From contig OX388317.1 in NCBI GenBank assembly GCA_947579605.1, positions 18,495,384-18,559,383 on the forward strand: a stretch of 64,000 nucleotides of DNA, read 5' to 3'. This DNA is from Athripsodes cinereus. Its lineage: Eukaryota; Arthropoda; Insecta; Trichoptera; Leptoceridae. The translations under genes and the position numbers were made by a program. Under the pieces are notes generated by a model. The model was not told the origin of the DNA. It ran no database searches and worked only from the letters and a program-made list of their open reading frames with translations. Positions 45,935 through 55,606 of the stretch are shown piece by piece (the first letter of the stretch is position 1; the number at the start of each line of letters is the position of its first letter).

Positions 45935-46382
45935 TGTGGTGTTCTCACTTTGGCGAATATCGCCAGGGCACCTAAACATCGCCAGCCATTTGAACCGTGT
46001 GAACAAAATGACAGCTAGTCTGAAACGATAAAAACCAGTAGAGACGATATCGTCTCGAGTTGACCACATTCCAACTTTTTCTCTGGTTGAACGATTTGCG
46101 CATGCGTAGATGTGCGCAGCGTCCGTAAAAACTTTCTAACCTATAAATTTTATAATGTTTCCCGCTTCGTGACAGCTATTATCTTTGTTTTTGGTTTGTG
46201 GCGTGAGAAAAATAGAAATCTCCATCTCGACGTCCGCCATTTTGAAAACAATGTCAAAATCAAAGGGCATCTGACAGATCGTTTCTATATCGGTGGACTG
46301 TGTGAACAGGTGTGACACTTCAATGGGCGTACGGCGAATTTTGTTTTTTCACCTGGCGATATTCGCCAAATGTGAACACCCC
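45935..46382. mobile_element. MITE, copy 2 (448 bp, internally shorter)
   Basis: Same TIRs as 38825-39360, with GAACACCCC at the right end. It lacks two blocks present in copy 1: about 70 bp near the middle and about 20 bp near the right end. AT flanks both ends. Confidence 0.8.
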
Positions 46383-46384
46383 AT

Positions 46385-46815
46385 TAGGCCATTAAACATA
46401 AAATTCTCGATGTTTACACTGTATGTATGTGAAAAGGTTCTGGACAATCCAAACAATAAACGGATATGTCCAACGTCCACCTTTCATAATATACTTTTTA
46501 GGTTTTTCGTCAATAAAGTCTAATGTTAGTATAATAAGAGCAGTTAGTGGTACGAGTAGGAATACTTATGATTGTATGTATGTATGTATGTAGAGGATCA
46601 AAAGCAATTTGAGGCTAGTCGGACTCGAATTGAAATCAAAGAACAGTAAGTACTGTGTTGAAGTGTCATATTTATTTTCATCTCAAAGCAACTATCATCC
46701 TTGTTTACACTAGAAATTATTTGTAGAACTCGTAGTAGAGGATGTATCAATAGTTATTGCATATTTGGAACACTTAGTAATTTCAAATTCATATTTTATT
46801 TTTCATATTCATAGA
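46385..46815. other. AT-rich; TATG microsatellite
   Basis: A (TGTA)n run lies at 46574-46593. No gene supported. Confidence 0.45.
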
Positions 46816-46816
46816 A

Positions 46817-47008
46817 AATATTACATACATACATACATACCATCACGCCGCTTCCCTTGCGGGTTAGGCAAAAAGGATCGAGCGCCACTTCCTTCTATCC
46901 TTGCAAACATCTTTCGCCTCCGTCACTGTCATACAATTCCTCATGCATGCTCTCCTGTTCAATGTGCTCAACACGTAACCGTCCTGTAGGATTTGATTTA
47001 AATGATAG
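46817..47008 (-). pseudogene. RTE-like LINE, family B, 3' fragment
   Basis: The plus strand starts with the tail complement (ACAT)n, then 'ccatcacgccgcttccctt' and the complements of the codons for LSAYP..., KDRRKW and LSTLNRRACM. 5'-truncated near 47008. Confidence 0.8.
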
Positions 47009-47354
47009 AAAATATTACGACGAATAAAATGGATAGTATTATAAATGAAGTTTCTGAAATATCTACTAGTATTGTGAGTATTACCTACCTTAAATGCAAA
47101 ATATTTGGAAAAAATATAAAGTTTTGAATATATAATGGATAATTATATGCATATTTGATTCACAATAATATTATTTCAATTATTATTTACTGTAGGTACA
47201 TTTATTACAAACAATACATAAAAGGTAAACATTCAAGTTAGAAACAATCAATACAAAGAGGGCGATTATATTACATATGGATAATCAACCAAATAATTAT
47301 CATTGTTTTGTTTGGCTTTTCGCTCTATTATAGGCATATATAAATTTATAATAG

Positions 47355-47585
47355 CTCGTCTTACGTTATTTTGAACATGTGCGAAGGGAGCCCGAAAACC
47401 TGGAAAGATTAATAATGACGGGGCAGTGGGAGGGGTTGAGTGCCAGTAAGATGGAGCGACCAAATTGAGAAGGCCTCACAAAATTCACTGCACAGAGCTC
47501 TGCACGTGGTGGAAGATCGCTCGATATCGAGACGGATGGTCGAAATGATGTTGCAGAATATTTATAAAAAAAAAATATTGAGGCA
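47355..47585 (+). pseudogene. LINE C-terminal fragment, frameshifted
   Basis: Reads LRYFEHVRREPENLERLIM in one frame and, after a shift, WSDQIEKASQNSLHRALHVV in another. This matches the common LINE pattern GHV...LERL...G...RW-x-DQI...LH. An A-rich stretch follows at 47561-47572. Confidence 0.5.
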
Positions 47586-48312
47586 ATAGTGTAAATGTAT
47601 AGAGGACGCATTCTGTAATCTATTTTATGTAGGACGTCCGCTGGTGTTCACAACTATTAGAATTAAATTTGCAAATCCAATATTGGTTATTCATTCCATA
47701 TGCAGAAATCGTTCAATGGCTCAAATCAAAACTGTCAAATCTATTCAAACAAACGTATCCATTATGTTTTATACACAGTGTTGGTACATAACACATGTGA
47801 AGGTATATGTATGTGTATTCGTTCTGTGACACGTATCAATAAAGAATCGATAGTATTATTGATTCTGTTAGGGTGACAAAACATACGAGTATAGTGGATA
47901 TTGAAAGTACCTATGTACTTACATAATACAGTATTAAGCTTCCAGAGGTGGTGACGAATCTACTACGAAGAAAATTAAAACCTGCACTTTGAACTGTCTT
48001 CATTAATGCACTTATGTATATTTGTCATGTCATTTGAAGAAATGTTAAATGTCGTACCTATATGTAATGATTTACCTTCTTTTTACAGGCCACTTGAAAA
48101 ATCACAGAAAAGTGTGGAAGATCTATTCATTGCTGGAGACTTTATATTATTCTTGTAGCATTATAATTATCGAGTCAGTTATTATGTTGGTTGTCGTACA
48201 GCGTTAGCCACCTTGTCATGGATTAGAATAAATAGGTCCTTTACCCGCTACACTCCCGACCAGTCTTTTGTGTTATACAGTCAGGATATCTATCTATTCT
48301 ATCTATTTATTC
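47586..48312. other. AT-rich; small S-family piece
   Basis: 48075-48150 resembles the 5' part of the S repeat in reverse (ttttacaggccacttgaaaa, gtgtggaagatctattc). No gene supported. Confidence 0.4.
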
Positions 48313-48930
48313 CCTCACGCCGTATCCAAAGTGGGGTAGGCAGAGAGAACGGAACGCCTATTAGATCGGTCCTTACATACTTCTTTCGCCTCCTCCACAG
48401 TCATACAATTTCTCATGCACGCACGTCGATCTCTTACTCAAAACACGGCCGTCCTTGAGAATTTGATCTACATGTTCAAGCCATGTAGTTCTCGGACGCC
48501 CGCGCTTCGGCCCCCCCCTTCTTTCAGCCAAGTATATCCTCTTTGTCATTCATTCCTCTTCCATTCGTTCCACATGACCAAACCATCTCAAATTATTTAT
48601 ACGCATTCTATCCACAACACTCCTCTTGCATCCACTCATTCTTCTAATATCTTAATTCCTCACTCTATCACGCAACGTTTTACCAACCATCCCCCTCAGC
48701 GATCTCATCTCCACAGCATTTATTTCACTTTCTGTCTCTTCAACCATGTCCACGTTTCGCTTGCATATTATATAAGTGTCGGTACCAGGATCTTATTGTG
48801 CACTAGCAATTTGTCATGTTCGACACATTGTCATTGCTGACAATTGGTCGAAGTGCACCGTTAATCCTAGCACTGGCCACTTTTCTTCTTTCGATATCTG
48901 TCACTTCTCATATCTTACATGGTTTCTAAA
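48313..48930 (-). pseudogene. RTE-like LINE, family A, C-terminal copy
   Basis: Reverse complement of the family A 3' region: 'ctcacgccgtatccaaagt' end, complements of the SAYP, CMRN, GRPRTTWL, RWFGHVERM and RMSGC segments, up to the 'RRKVASARING' region near 48900. Several indels, including a run of C near 48511-48518, break the frame. It lacks the RT core. Confidence 0.8.
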
Positions 48931-48934
48931 TTTG

Positions 48935-49500
48935 TATTAGAATTTAAACGGAATCGTCCAGTGAAGTTTCCGCTAAAAAATATCCCGCACCTTTTCCTAC
49001 TGCAAAGGGCAGGTATCCGCAAAACATCATGAATAGGCATTCTTCTATACTAAGTGCTGTACCAGGTCCTACCGACGTTGGCAATTACTATAGAGAGAGT
49101 CTCTCTGTCCTGCAAAAATTAAAAAGAACTACACTTGTCGTATTCCGGTCCAAACTAGAATATTGTGCGGTTATGATATATGCCTTGTACACACTCGTCG
49201 TCTACTGTCAATTTTGCTTTTTATTATTAGTTGAAGTAATTAATATTTTTGCCCCCGCTAAATGTGACCCAGATACAAAATCTTTTAAGATGAAATACTC
49301 TTTAGAAGTTCTGTATAACCATTAGCTAATTAGACATTAAACATATTTTATTCAGAGATGTGGTCTATACCTACCAATCATTTAGATATATATCTATCTA
49401 TCTATTAGGACTATATCTATTTATCAGTTAGGACTATATCTATTTTTCCCTAGTGCTATCACTACCTAGTGAGATCAATTTCCATTATTATTATATTTTA
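48935..49500. other. Unassigned; contains a repeat shared with 23.0 kb
   Basis: A 98-codon frame (49029-49325) includes FRSKLEYCAV, which resembles a stretch of LINE RTs (RSKLEYxSxxW), and its DNA recurs at 23043-23110. Too short to classify. Confidence 0.3.
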
Positions 49501-49504
49501 TAAC

Positions 49505-49690
49505 TTCTACTACTATACCATTATGGCATAGCCCACAAGTGGGGTAGCTAGCAAACCAGACGCATATTGTAACAAACATGCAAGCTGTCCTTTCTGTGCC
49601 AACAAAAATTTAAGACATCTAGGATTTAGGAAAAATTTAAGACATGATAAAGTCGAGAGTCTCTGATTAATGCGAAGTTAATAAAAGTCA
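49505..49690 (-). repeat. S-family repeat plus degenerate PLE end
   Basis: 49505-49630 is a reverse S repeat (ttctactactataccattat, cccacaagtggggtagc). 49638-49690 (gataaagtcgagagtctctg ... gcgaagttaataaaagtcat) is a decayed plus-strand relative of the hammerhead at 29264-29332; the catalytic core is lost. Confidence 0.5.
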
Positions 49691-49734
49691 TTAGAATGGG
49701 TGGCAAACATCAACATCTTTTTACTTTACACTTC

Positions 49735-50195
49735 ATCTCTCTCTCGCCCTCAACGCTCCTCTCGGGAGCACAGGGCAGAAACCAGCCTCCTCCATTCAGA
49801 GCGTCTCTGCGCCAATTGCGTTACCTCTTTCCACGACATTCCCTGCGCTCTGATATCGTTGTCATAGGAACGGTGTACTGTGAAAGAGGGACGCCCGGGC
49901 CGACGGAACCCCTGCGGACGGAAGAACAGTGCTCTTTTTGGCCAACTATCATTAGGCATTCTCAAAACATGTCCCAGCCAGGACCATCGTCTCTCCTGTA
50001 TTACGGAGATTACAGGTCTCTGCTGGGTGCGCCGGCGCACAACATCATTTGTAACATGTTCATACCATTTGACATCCAAAATCCTTCTAAGACACTTGTT
50101 TTCAAAGCTTAGTATCTTCCGGTCCTGAGCCTTGGTTAAGTACCAAGACTCACAGCCATATAGAAGGATTGGGATGACTTGGGGACACTTCATAC
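49735..50195 (-). pseudogene. Second RTE-like LINE family, C-terminal region
   Basis: The minus-strand frame encodes LYGCESWYLTKAQDRKILSF, ENKCLRRILDVKWYEHV, RRWSWLGHVLRMPND, then GRPSFTVHRSYDNDI and GMSWKEVTQLAQRRSEWRRL, ending in a stop followed by GAGGGCGAGAGAGAG. This is the post-RT region of a LINE; the catalytic RT is not present. Three isolated 3' ends of the same family lie at 17520, 45265 and 61540, and a decayed internal piece at 54958-55012. It is moderately GC-rich and open throughout, so perhaps not very old. Confidence 0.8.
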
Positions 50196-50199
50196 CAAA

Positions 50200-50735
50200 T
50201 ATACATATAAATACTTATTCCTTTTTCAATAGTGTAATAATAACTTTCTCATATTATACCTACATGAAGTATATAGAACAGAACATATGATCGTTACGTT
50301 TCAAACTTTGATATTAACAGTACAACATCGAGTGGCACAATATGGCCTCGCGATGCACTGTTGAATAATTTAGCCAATATATATATTCAGCTCGGATGTA
50401 AAATAAAAATAATAGTAATAACAAATAATAATCGGCGCGGCGAAATCATTTCATTAACTTTTCATGCATTATTGACCCTAGCCTCGCTCGTTGTTTTGAT
50501 ACGTTCATGAAAATTATTATTTTAAAATATGTTTGCTAGCAGAACTTAGCACCGTTAATCAAAAAAATACTCAGTTAATGGGTACTTCGTTAATTCGTTA
50601 ACGAAAAATTTTTACTCAGTCAATGGGTACTTAGTTAATTTGTTAACGAAATGTTAACTTCAGTACAAGTTATTTTTTTGTGTAACTTTCGTTAAAATGA
50701 ATCGTTACAGTTAATTTACTAATAGTAACTTAGTA
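50200..50735. other. AT-rich sequence, no feature seen
   Basis: An imperfect duplication around 50560-50660 (ttagttaattcgttaacgaa, ttagttaatttgttaacgaa) is visible. No gene supported. Confidence 0.45.
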
Positions 50736-50736
50736 A

Positions 50737-50870
50737 CTATACCATTACGGCATATCCCACAAATGGGGTAGCCAGCTGAAAACATGCAATCTGCCCTCTC
50801 CGTACCAATATTTAATCAAGACATTCAGGATGGGTGGCAAACCTCATCGTTGAATTTAAGATGTTACTAT
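50737..50870 (-). repeat. SINE-like repeat (S family), 3' half
   Basis: Reverse copy: 'ccattacggcatatccca', 'caaatggggtagccagctg', 'ttcaggatgggtggcaaacc' and 'tcatcgttgaatttaagatg'. Confidence 0.7.
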
Positions 50871-50871
50871 G

Positions 50872-51650
50872 GTCACAGTTAATTTTAGGATCTAAAAAAA
50901 TTAAAAAGGTAACCAGCTCTAGCGACTTGAGAGCTATTAAAGACCATTCAGCACTTAATTAGTTAAATAAATATTTTCGTTTTTTTGTAACGGAAATATG
51001 GAAATAATCGAGAGCAACTCAGTTTTAGTTTTAAAGGAATCAATAACGAATAAATATAATTTTATTTACTCGCAAATTTTTTAATATGTGGTTAATGCTT
51101 TACTCTGCTTGCTAGTAATATCACAAAGTTTTTACAGTTTGAAAACTGTATGCAGTTAGTTCGTGAAAATTACTGAAACTAAAATTGTATTGTATTTTTT
51201 ATAGGGTGGCATTGGTTTCAGACAGCTGAACGTATTGTAGGTAAATGTGTCAATTAAGTTTTTACGTTAAATTTTCTAGCAAAGCCTTGGCATGTATGTT
51301 GTCTGTATTCGTTACCGTACGTGAAATAGATACATGTATTTTGTAGTAGATGTATGTACAATATTCAATTACTCGATATCACACATTAGAAAACGTTAGA
51401 AAATCTGAAAACTTTAAGATTAAAGTTTTCAGATTTTCTAACGCGTCTTAGGTTTCATAAAGGGTTTCACATTTAGCTGTTTTGCACATTTAATATTTTT
51501 GTTTTATTCATAGCGATTCTGCATCAATGTGACAGCCTAATTATTGATCTTATTTTAACAATGTTATTTTAATCATTGTGTGAGGTCACATATGTATGTA
51601 TATTGAACACATGAAAGTATCATATTAGGTTAAGAAATGACAACTTCACC
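50872..51650. other. AT-rich with a 23-bp hairpin
   Basis: Perfect inverted repeat 51394-51416 / 51421-51443, loop AGAT. No gene supported. Confidence 0.55.
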
Positions 51651-51654
51651 CTCT

Positions 51655-51720
51655 TTTGTATTGCCCTGAACGGGACCTGAATCTGCAACCCATCATTTTC
51701 GTGAGGTGTGCATTGTGCTT
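51655..51720 (-). repeat. tRNA-like SINE fragment
   Basis: Minus-strand GATTCAGGTCCCGTTCAGGGCAA resembles in order and spacing the end of the 9495-9575 fragment (GATTCCCGGTCAGGGCAA). The A box is not clear. Confidence 0.35.
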
Positions 51721-51789
51721 TAAAGGTGACATGCTGAAAACCTCGAAATAAAAATGAATCTCACGTGAAGCCTTTTCCCACAACATTTC

Positions 51790-51905
51790 TGACGCTTTGA
51801 TATTTTTTTTTTTATTTAATGAAAATAATACATTGAATAAGAAATATATACATCTTAGAATAATGAGTCACGCCAAATCTAAAAGATTTGTCGGCGTGTT
51901 CTCTT
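51790..51905 (-). repeat. LINE-type 3' end, hairpin plus poly(A)
   Basis: On the minus strand a hairpin (CACGCC...GGCGTG with AAATCT/AGATTT inside) is followed by AT-rich sequence and an A-rich tail (complement of the T run near 51801-51812). Parent element unknown. Confidence 0.4.
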
Positions 51906-52950
51906 ATAGCATACTATATACATATATTTACCTAATACGACATTAATCTAAATACAAAAATAATTATTAGTTATATATAAATCCACACTTTATTAACCAT
52001 TCCATATCGTCTACAAGACATAGGCTTTTTTGTAAGTATTAAAAACATGTCAAGAATTTGTGAACGTAAAATCAGTGCCCATTTTGGGTAGACATAACTG
52101 TACCACAGACATAAGAATTACCTATAAGTTGTAATACAAACATGAATAGCAATTCCATCGAATACATGTTTTGATATAAAGTTTCCGAATCGAATAATTT
52201 GACGTAGCATAAATTACAGATCAACCAACTCATCGGTTTGATCGTAAAAAAACATCAAATAAAACAAAGTATGTGAAATGAAGCAACTAACTTTTTTTGA
52301 CCTTTATGTAGGTATGTATGTCCTTTGAGTCGAAACCAAACCGTGTTATAACGTTTGGGAATTCAAATTTGCTTTCATGTCACAAAGCAACACTTGGCAA
52401 TCATATTTCGTTGTTTTTTATATCCACATCTGTCATTTAGATACTTTTTGTTTAACTTTTCAGTACCGTCCTCCTCGATTTGAAATTCTATTTTGCGTAA
52501 CAATCGAAACAAAATAATATTAAGGTTTTTTAATATTAATTAATAAAGTTTTTTCAGTATGAAGGTAACAGTGAATTTGTATTTCTTTCTCTTCTTTTAA
52601 CGATTGTCTCATGAGTGCAAGAGTAATAAAGATTGAAAAGAATTATTTTGTCCAAACTGATATATAAACTGTTTGAAGGTAATGCATTTGATCATCAAAA
52701 ATAACATTTTACATTCCAACACATTTTTCTAAAGCTTTAAGGCTTCCTGATTAAGTAAATAATGATCTAATTTAAACAATTTGAATATTGCAGAGGGATG
52801 AGAAATGTATAATTAAAAATTCATCATATATCACGTTCATTCTATTCTGGTTATCAAACTCTTTTAACGTTTGGTTATGTATCTTGAGCAAGTTTTGTTT
52901 TTAAAAGATAATATTTAAATTAAATCAAACACTGTTTTATTCCACTATGA
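51906..52950. other. AT-rich sequence, no feature seen
   Basis: The last 50-100 bp are probably the distal part of the PLE-type terminal sequence carrying the next ribozyme. Confidence 0.4.
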
Positions 52951-53020
52951 GATTATTTTAATTATTAGAACGTTTTCAACTACAATGTAGTCATCATCAG
53001 TAATAACACAATACTAAATC
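52951..53020 (-). ncRNA. Hammerhead ribozyme motif, PLE type
   Basis: Minus strand: CUGAUGA (53000-52994), stem II ACUAC/GUAGU around AUU, GAAA (52977-52974), AACGUU as loopless self-complementary stem III, and cleavage base C at 52968. Stem I pairs GUUAUUA with UAAUAAU next to the core, and GAUU/AAUC further out. All canonical core bases are present, including the A-U pair closing stem III. After the window-11-kb copy it is the best-preserved hammerhead here. Confidence 0.8.
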
Positions 53021-53640
53021 TAAAATTAAAGGACATACAACAATATTAAAAATCTAAGGAGTGGTTACAATATAGAATATTTTGTTTTTATTTATAAAAA
53101 TAGTAGGATGTAATGTTAATAATATATACCTGGTCAATGCTCAACTATTACATAAAAGAGAAACTAATACAAAGGTGCCAATACGTATCCTCCATACATC
53201 ATTTTCAATATTACGTCCACGTCTAATCGTGCACTACATATGTATGAGAGTGAATTTCATTGATTACGACGCTGTTGAAACCATCAAACAACACTCGCTA
53301 TTATGCAAACGAACTGAGCTAGATTATTTTTTCATTTCTTGTGAGGCTTATGATTTTATCTCTCTCGTGATTTTATCTCTCTCTCATTGGTAATAAGCTT
53401 TACGATATATTATGATACTCTAGCTAGAGGTACATGCTATACCGCGAGAATAAGGAAAGAATTTTATCTCAGTTTTATTGCAGTGTTTCATAGATCACAG
53501 CATATTATTGTATGGGTCGATCCTCGTTAATAACACGAGTCAAGCTACATTGTGCACTGTCAATACTTGGAAAGGTGAACATTGTAAATTAGAGTACCTA
53601 CCTAATAAAATCAAATTTAATATATTTTTAATCGTTTTAT
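53021..53640. other. Unassigned sequence beside the hammerhead
   Basis: A 103-codon plus-strand frame (53082-53393) has no recognisable motif. No gene supported. Confidence 0.35.
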
Positions 53641-53644
53641 TTTT

Positions 53645-53715
53645 ATAGAATGATGGTGATGATCTTGGATGATTTCTTTCTTTCGACCGTTTCAAGGGCG
53701 GTTTTCATATATAAG
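53645..53715 (-). pseudogene. LINE 3' end related to 42705-42905
   Basis: Minus strand reads TALETVERKKSSKIITII with a GAT-type tail, aligned with TGALEIV...KIKSSRIIII of the 42.7-kb fragment. Confidence 0.45.
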
Positions 53716-53719
53716 TAGT

Positions 53720-54195
53720 TATTTTTTTATAATTTTACTTAAAATGTGAAATGGGGCTATTGTTTTCACGTCATATTCTTTATATACTCGATTGTGAGTG
53801 ATTTTTATATTTTCAATAAATTGGTTATACCTATTAATTATTTTGGGTAGGTCTACCCGGTGTGGAAAACCTTAAGACACGCTATTGCTAAGTACAATAT
53901 TCCATTCGTATCATAATTTTATTAAAGACTCTTAACAAAAATTATATATTTTTCTGTTTCTATAGTCCTTGAGAAAAATACTTTTTCCTCTATCTCAATA
54001 ACAACTTTATTTCAAAGATCTTGCTTTTTAATTAAACTAATTTATTTTACCTGCTTATATGTAGGTATTCAATTAACAAAAATATATAACAATAATATGA
54101 ATATTTTCATTGTATGAAGCAAGTACAAATATATCTATTAATTAGAAATTAAAATGAATAACTGGTGACTGAATTTAAAGTTGTCTTTTTGGTTT
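53720..54195. other. AT-rich sequence, no feature seen
   Basis: No supported gene or repeat. Confidence 0.45.
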
Positions 54196-54197
54196 TA

Positions 54198-54263
54198 GGT
54201 GAATTTTCCTGACGATGACAGCGGAAGCTGCCGAAAGTCGGTTCACAAATTAATAAAATCACC
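54198..54263 (+). ncRNA. Hammerhead-like motif, PLE type (EF family)
   Basis: Core CUGACGA (54209-54215), stem II CAGC/GCUG around GGAA plus an outer G-C, GAAA (54233-54236), AGUCGGUU as wobble-containing self-complementary stem III, cleavage base C at 54244. The outer stem I is long: GGUGA and UUUU pair with AAAA and UCACC. Flanks resemble the 41882-41945 copy (aattaataaaatcaccactg). Confidence 0.7.
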
Positions 54264-54297
54264 ACTGAAATTAGTATACTTTCTTTTGTTACATTTT

Positions 54298-54672
54298 AAT
54301 TTATTTATTTATATTTTTTTTAAAACATATTTACATAGTTAACAAAAAGATATAAATAAAACGTTATTTTTCAATGACTCAACTTCAAAAAGAGAAAATC
54401 TCGTGTTTTGAAGTGAGCTACATTGTTACAATATTACAAAACAATACAAAAGTAAATAAAAAGAAAACACAATCAAAAACATTACCAGAATAAATCCTGA
54501 AACTTTCCATAAACTTGAAAAGAAAAAAAAAGAAAAACACATCGTTCAAACACATTTTATATTATTTATTTATTTATTTATATTTTTTTTAAAACATATT
54601 TACATAGTTAACAAATACATATAAATAAAACATTAATTTTCAATGACTCAACTTCAGAATAAATCCTGAAAC
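54298..54672. repeat. Direct repeat, about 88 bp, two copies
   Basis: 54298-54385 and 54568-54655 share 'taaaacatatttacatagtt' and 'tttcaatgactcaacttca'. Both are followed, at different distances, by 'gaataaatcctgaaact', so the second is an internally deleted version of the first. Confidence 0.7.
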
Positions 54673-54889
54673 TTACTATGGTGAACTTGCTCCAAGACCC
54701 ATCGGTCGATAAGTTAAACTTAATAATAACTAAAAATATGTACTTATTCTAAACTATTAGCAATATCATTTTATTTTTTTTGTGAAGCCAAAAGGACAAT
54801 AACGGGTAGGACGATTGTAGGAAGACAATTGGCAAGATAGAGTGATAATGCGAAGAGAATAGAAATGATAAAACATACCTAACAATGGG

Positions 54890-55106
54890 TCATTCATTGG
54901 TGGTGTAGCCATGCATGTTTGTCGTCCTTTCCGTGCCAATAAGATGTGGGCGAAAGATCAGTCCTCTTTTGGTCAATATTATTATTGAATATTCTCAAAA
55001 CATGACCCAGTTAGGCGTAGTCATAACTTAATTTTATCGTCAAATTATATTCTCAAAACATGACCTAGTTAGAACTAGTCTTAACTTAATTTTATCGTCA
55101 AATTAT
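54890..55106 (-). repeat. S-family scrap, LINE scrap, 58-bp tandem pair
   Basis: 54890-54947 is a short reverse S-family piece. 54958-55012 resembles, in reverse, the GHVLRMPND...KRALF region of the LINE at 49735-50195. 54991-55048 and 55049-55106 are two tandem copies of a 58-bp unit starting attctcaaaacatgacc, so part of the LINE scrap was duplicated. Confidence 0.55.
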
Positions 55107-55348
55107 GAAAGCTATTCAAATTAAAGTGACGATCACAAGTTGATAGTACCCATATTTTATAGAAGCTAGGTATGTATCATAAATCATTATCAAATAGCTT
55201 ACGTTAATGAAAAAAATAATGAAAAATCACCATGGATTAAACCTAAAAGAAGACTCTTTGTGGTGAATAATATAAAGGGGGTATAGATTTAAATATCAAG
55301 TTTATAATTATTATATATTTTATGAAAAATTAATATTTGTATAATGGG
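55107..55348. other. AT-rich sequence, no feature seen
   Basis: No supported gene or repeat. Confidence 0.45.
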
Positions 55349-55350
55349 TG

Positions 55351-55604
55351 CACTGAGAAAAATACTAACGAAATTTCACAACGAATCATTGGTACGTACT
55401 ATCAGATTAGGACCAGAGATAGTACAAACGATTCATTAGTACGATTCTATAAAATTAACAAATTATTGGTAAATTTACCAACGACTTGTTTGCGATAGGT
55501 TAATATTATTATAGATTCGTACTAATGAATCGTTTGTACTATCTCTGGTCCTAATCTGATAGTAAGTACCTACCAATGATTCGTTGTGAGTATTTTTCTC
55601 AGTG
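55351..55604. mobile_element. Palindromic fold-back element, copy 6
   Basis: A 254-bp palindrome flanked by TG on both sides. The central part of the left arm is shortened (caaacaa block reduced near 55459). The right arm contains an extra TACC at about 55568-55573. Confidence 0.85.
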
Positions 55605-55606
55605 TG

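Noticed and set aside
46112..46523. Frames of 67-76 codons across the MITE copy 2 and its flank
   Set aside because: They lie in noncoding MITE sequence and are not conserved as frames in copy 1.
49029..49325. 98-codon frame with FRSKLEYCAV as a host gene exon
   Set aside because: The only recognisable phrase resembles LINE RT sequence, and the DNA recurs at 23.0 kb, so a repeat is more likely; too short to classify.
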